Shown here piece by piece: positions 24,969 to 25,146 of a stretch of 25,146 nucleotides of DNA; position 1 is the first letter of the stretch; every line of letters starts with the position of its first letter. This DNA comes from Oligoflexia bacterium. Its GTDB lineage: Bacteria > Bdellovibrionota > UBA1018 > CAIMNF01. Under the pieces are notes generated by a model. The model saw nothing but the letters and a program-made list of their open reading frames with translations, had not been told where the DNA came from and did not search any database. The position numbers and the translations under genes were made by a program. The DNA lies in assembly GCA_903858975.1 (NCBI GenBank), contig CAIOKW010000162.1, positions 1 to 25,146 on the forward strand, read 5' to 3'.

Positions 24969-25146
24969 GCCAAAAACGCTACCTCGGACTTGATCTTTCT
25001 GGAGCCAAGAACGCAAAGACTACTCTTGCGGTGCTTGAGTATTATCCAAAAGAGAAAAAGGTTTTCTTGCTCGACATCCATCAAGGCATCGGTGCGGATG
25101 AAACGGCAAGCTCTGATGAAGCGCTGATTGAAACCATCCTTGAACA
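24965..25146 (+). CDS. DUF429-like protein, N-terminal fragment
   Basis: Partial gene that runs off the right edge; 60 codons visible. I translated it from the ATG that overlaps the TGA of the GHMP kinase gene (ATGA). The start MSQKRYLGLDLSGAKNAKTT shows the beta strand ending in an acidic residue, typical of RNase-H-like folds and of DUF429 proteins. KVFLLDIHQGIG follows as a second strand. No catalytic role is known for DUF429 members. Translational coupling to the sugar kinase is visible. The call rests on a short stretch. Confidence 0.5.
   Translation, partial: MSQKRYLGLDLSGAKNAKTTLAVLEYYPKEKKVFLLDIHQGIGADETASSDEALIETILE

Overview
The window is a gene-dense stretch of an ordinary bacterial chromosome. 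No gene carries a lineage-defining marker. The gene mix (GldA/permease/GldG/DUF4340 membrane cluster, a histidine kinase with seven membrane segments, COG2605-type GHMP kinase, nucleotide-salvage block, moderate G+C) fits Bdellovibrionota or a related deltaproteobacterial lineage best. This is an inference of moderate-to-low certainty. No tRNA, rRNA, CRISPR array, IS element or phage gene was seen.

Layout. (1) 1-3045, minus strand: a short alkyl-DNA methyltransferase (MGMT), a membrane histidine kinase with a receiver-like tail, and the start of a peptide-type solute-binding protein with no visible signal peptide. The three reading frames overlap. This part looks more A+T-rich than the rest. 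(2) 3151-6731, plus strand: an M48 membrane metalloprotease, a single-span coiled-coil protein of unknown role, and mnmA. (3) 6724-9921: a Nif3-family protein (minus) and a YgiQ radical-SAM protein (plus), divergently expressed from a short shared gap. (4) 9953-14708, minus strand: a secreted protein with a papain-like Cys/His/Asp pattern, and a peptide importer of the YejA/YejB/YejE type without its ATPase gene. (5) 14861-20166, plus strand: ABC ATPase, ABC-2 permease, GldG-like protein, DUF4340 protein and YIP1-like membrane protein, followed by metG. (6) 21874-25146, plus strand: tdk, a divergent uracil phosphoribosyltransferase, hpt, a COG2605-type sugar kinase and the start of a DUF429-like gene, mostly overlapping or closely packed.

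How the parts may work together: regions 4 and 6 are scavenging functions (peptides; thymidine, uracil and hypoxanthine/guanine). Region 5 is a probable envelope export or assembly complex. Region 1 is a probable signalling unit in which a solute-binding fold may serve as a sensor or regulator.

The observations most worth a second look are the histidine kinase coupled to a signal-less solute-binding protein, the repeated placement of -10-like boxes 6-10 nt before start codons that lack a Shine-Dalgarno sequence (predicted leaderless mRNAs), a roughly 94-nt near-perfect hairpin element between metG and tdk, and the cryptic papain-like secreted protein.
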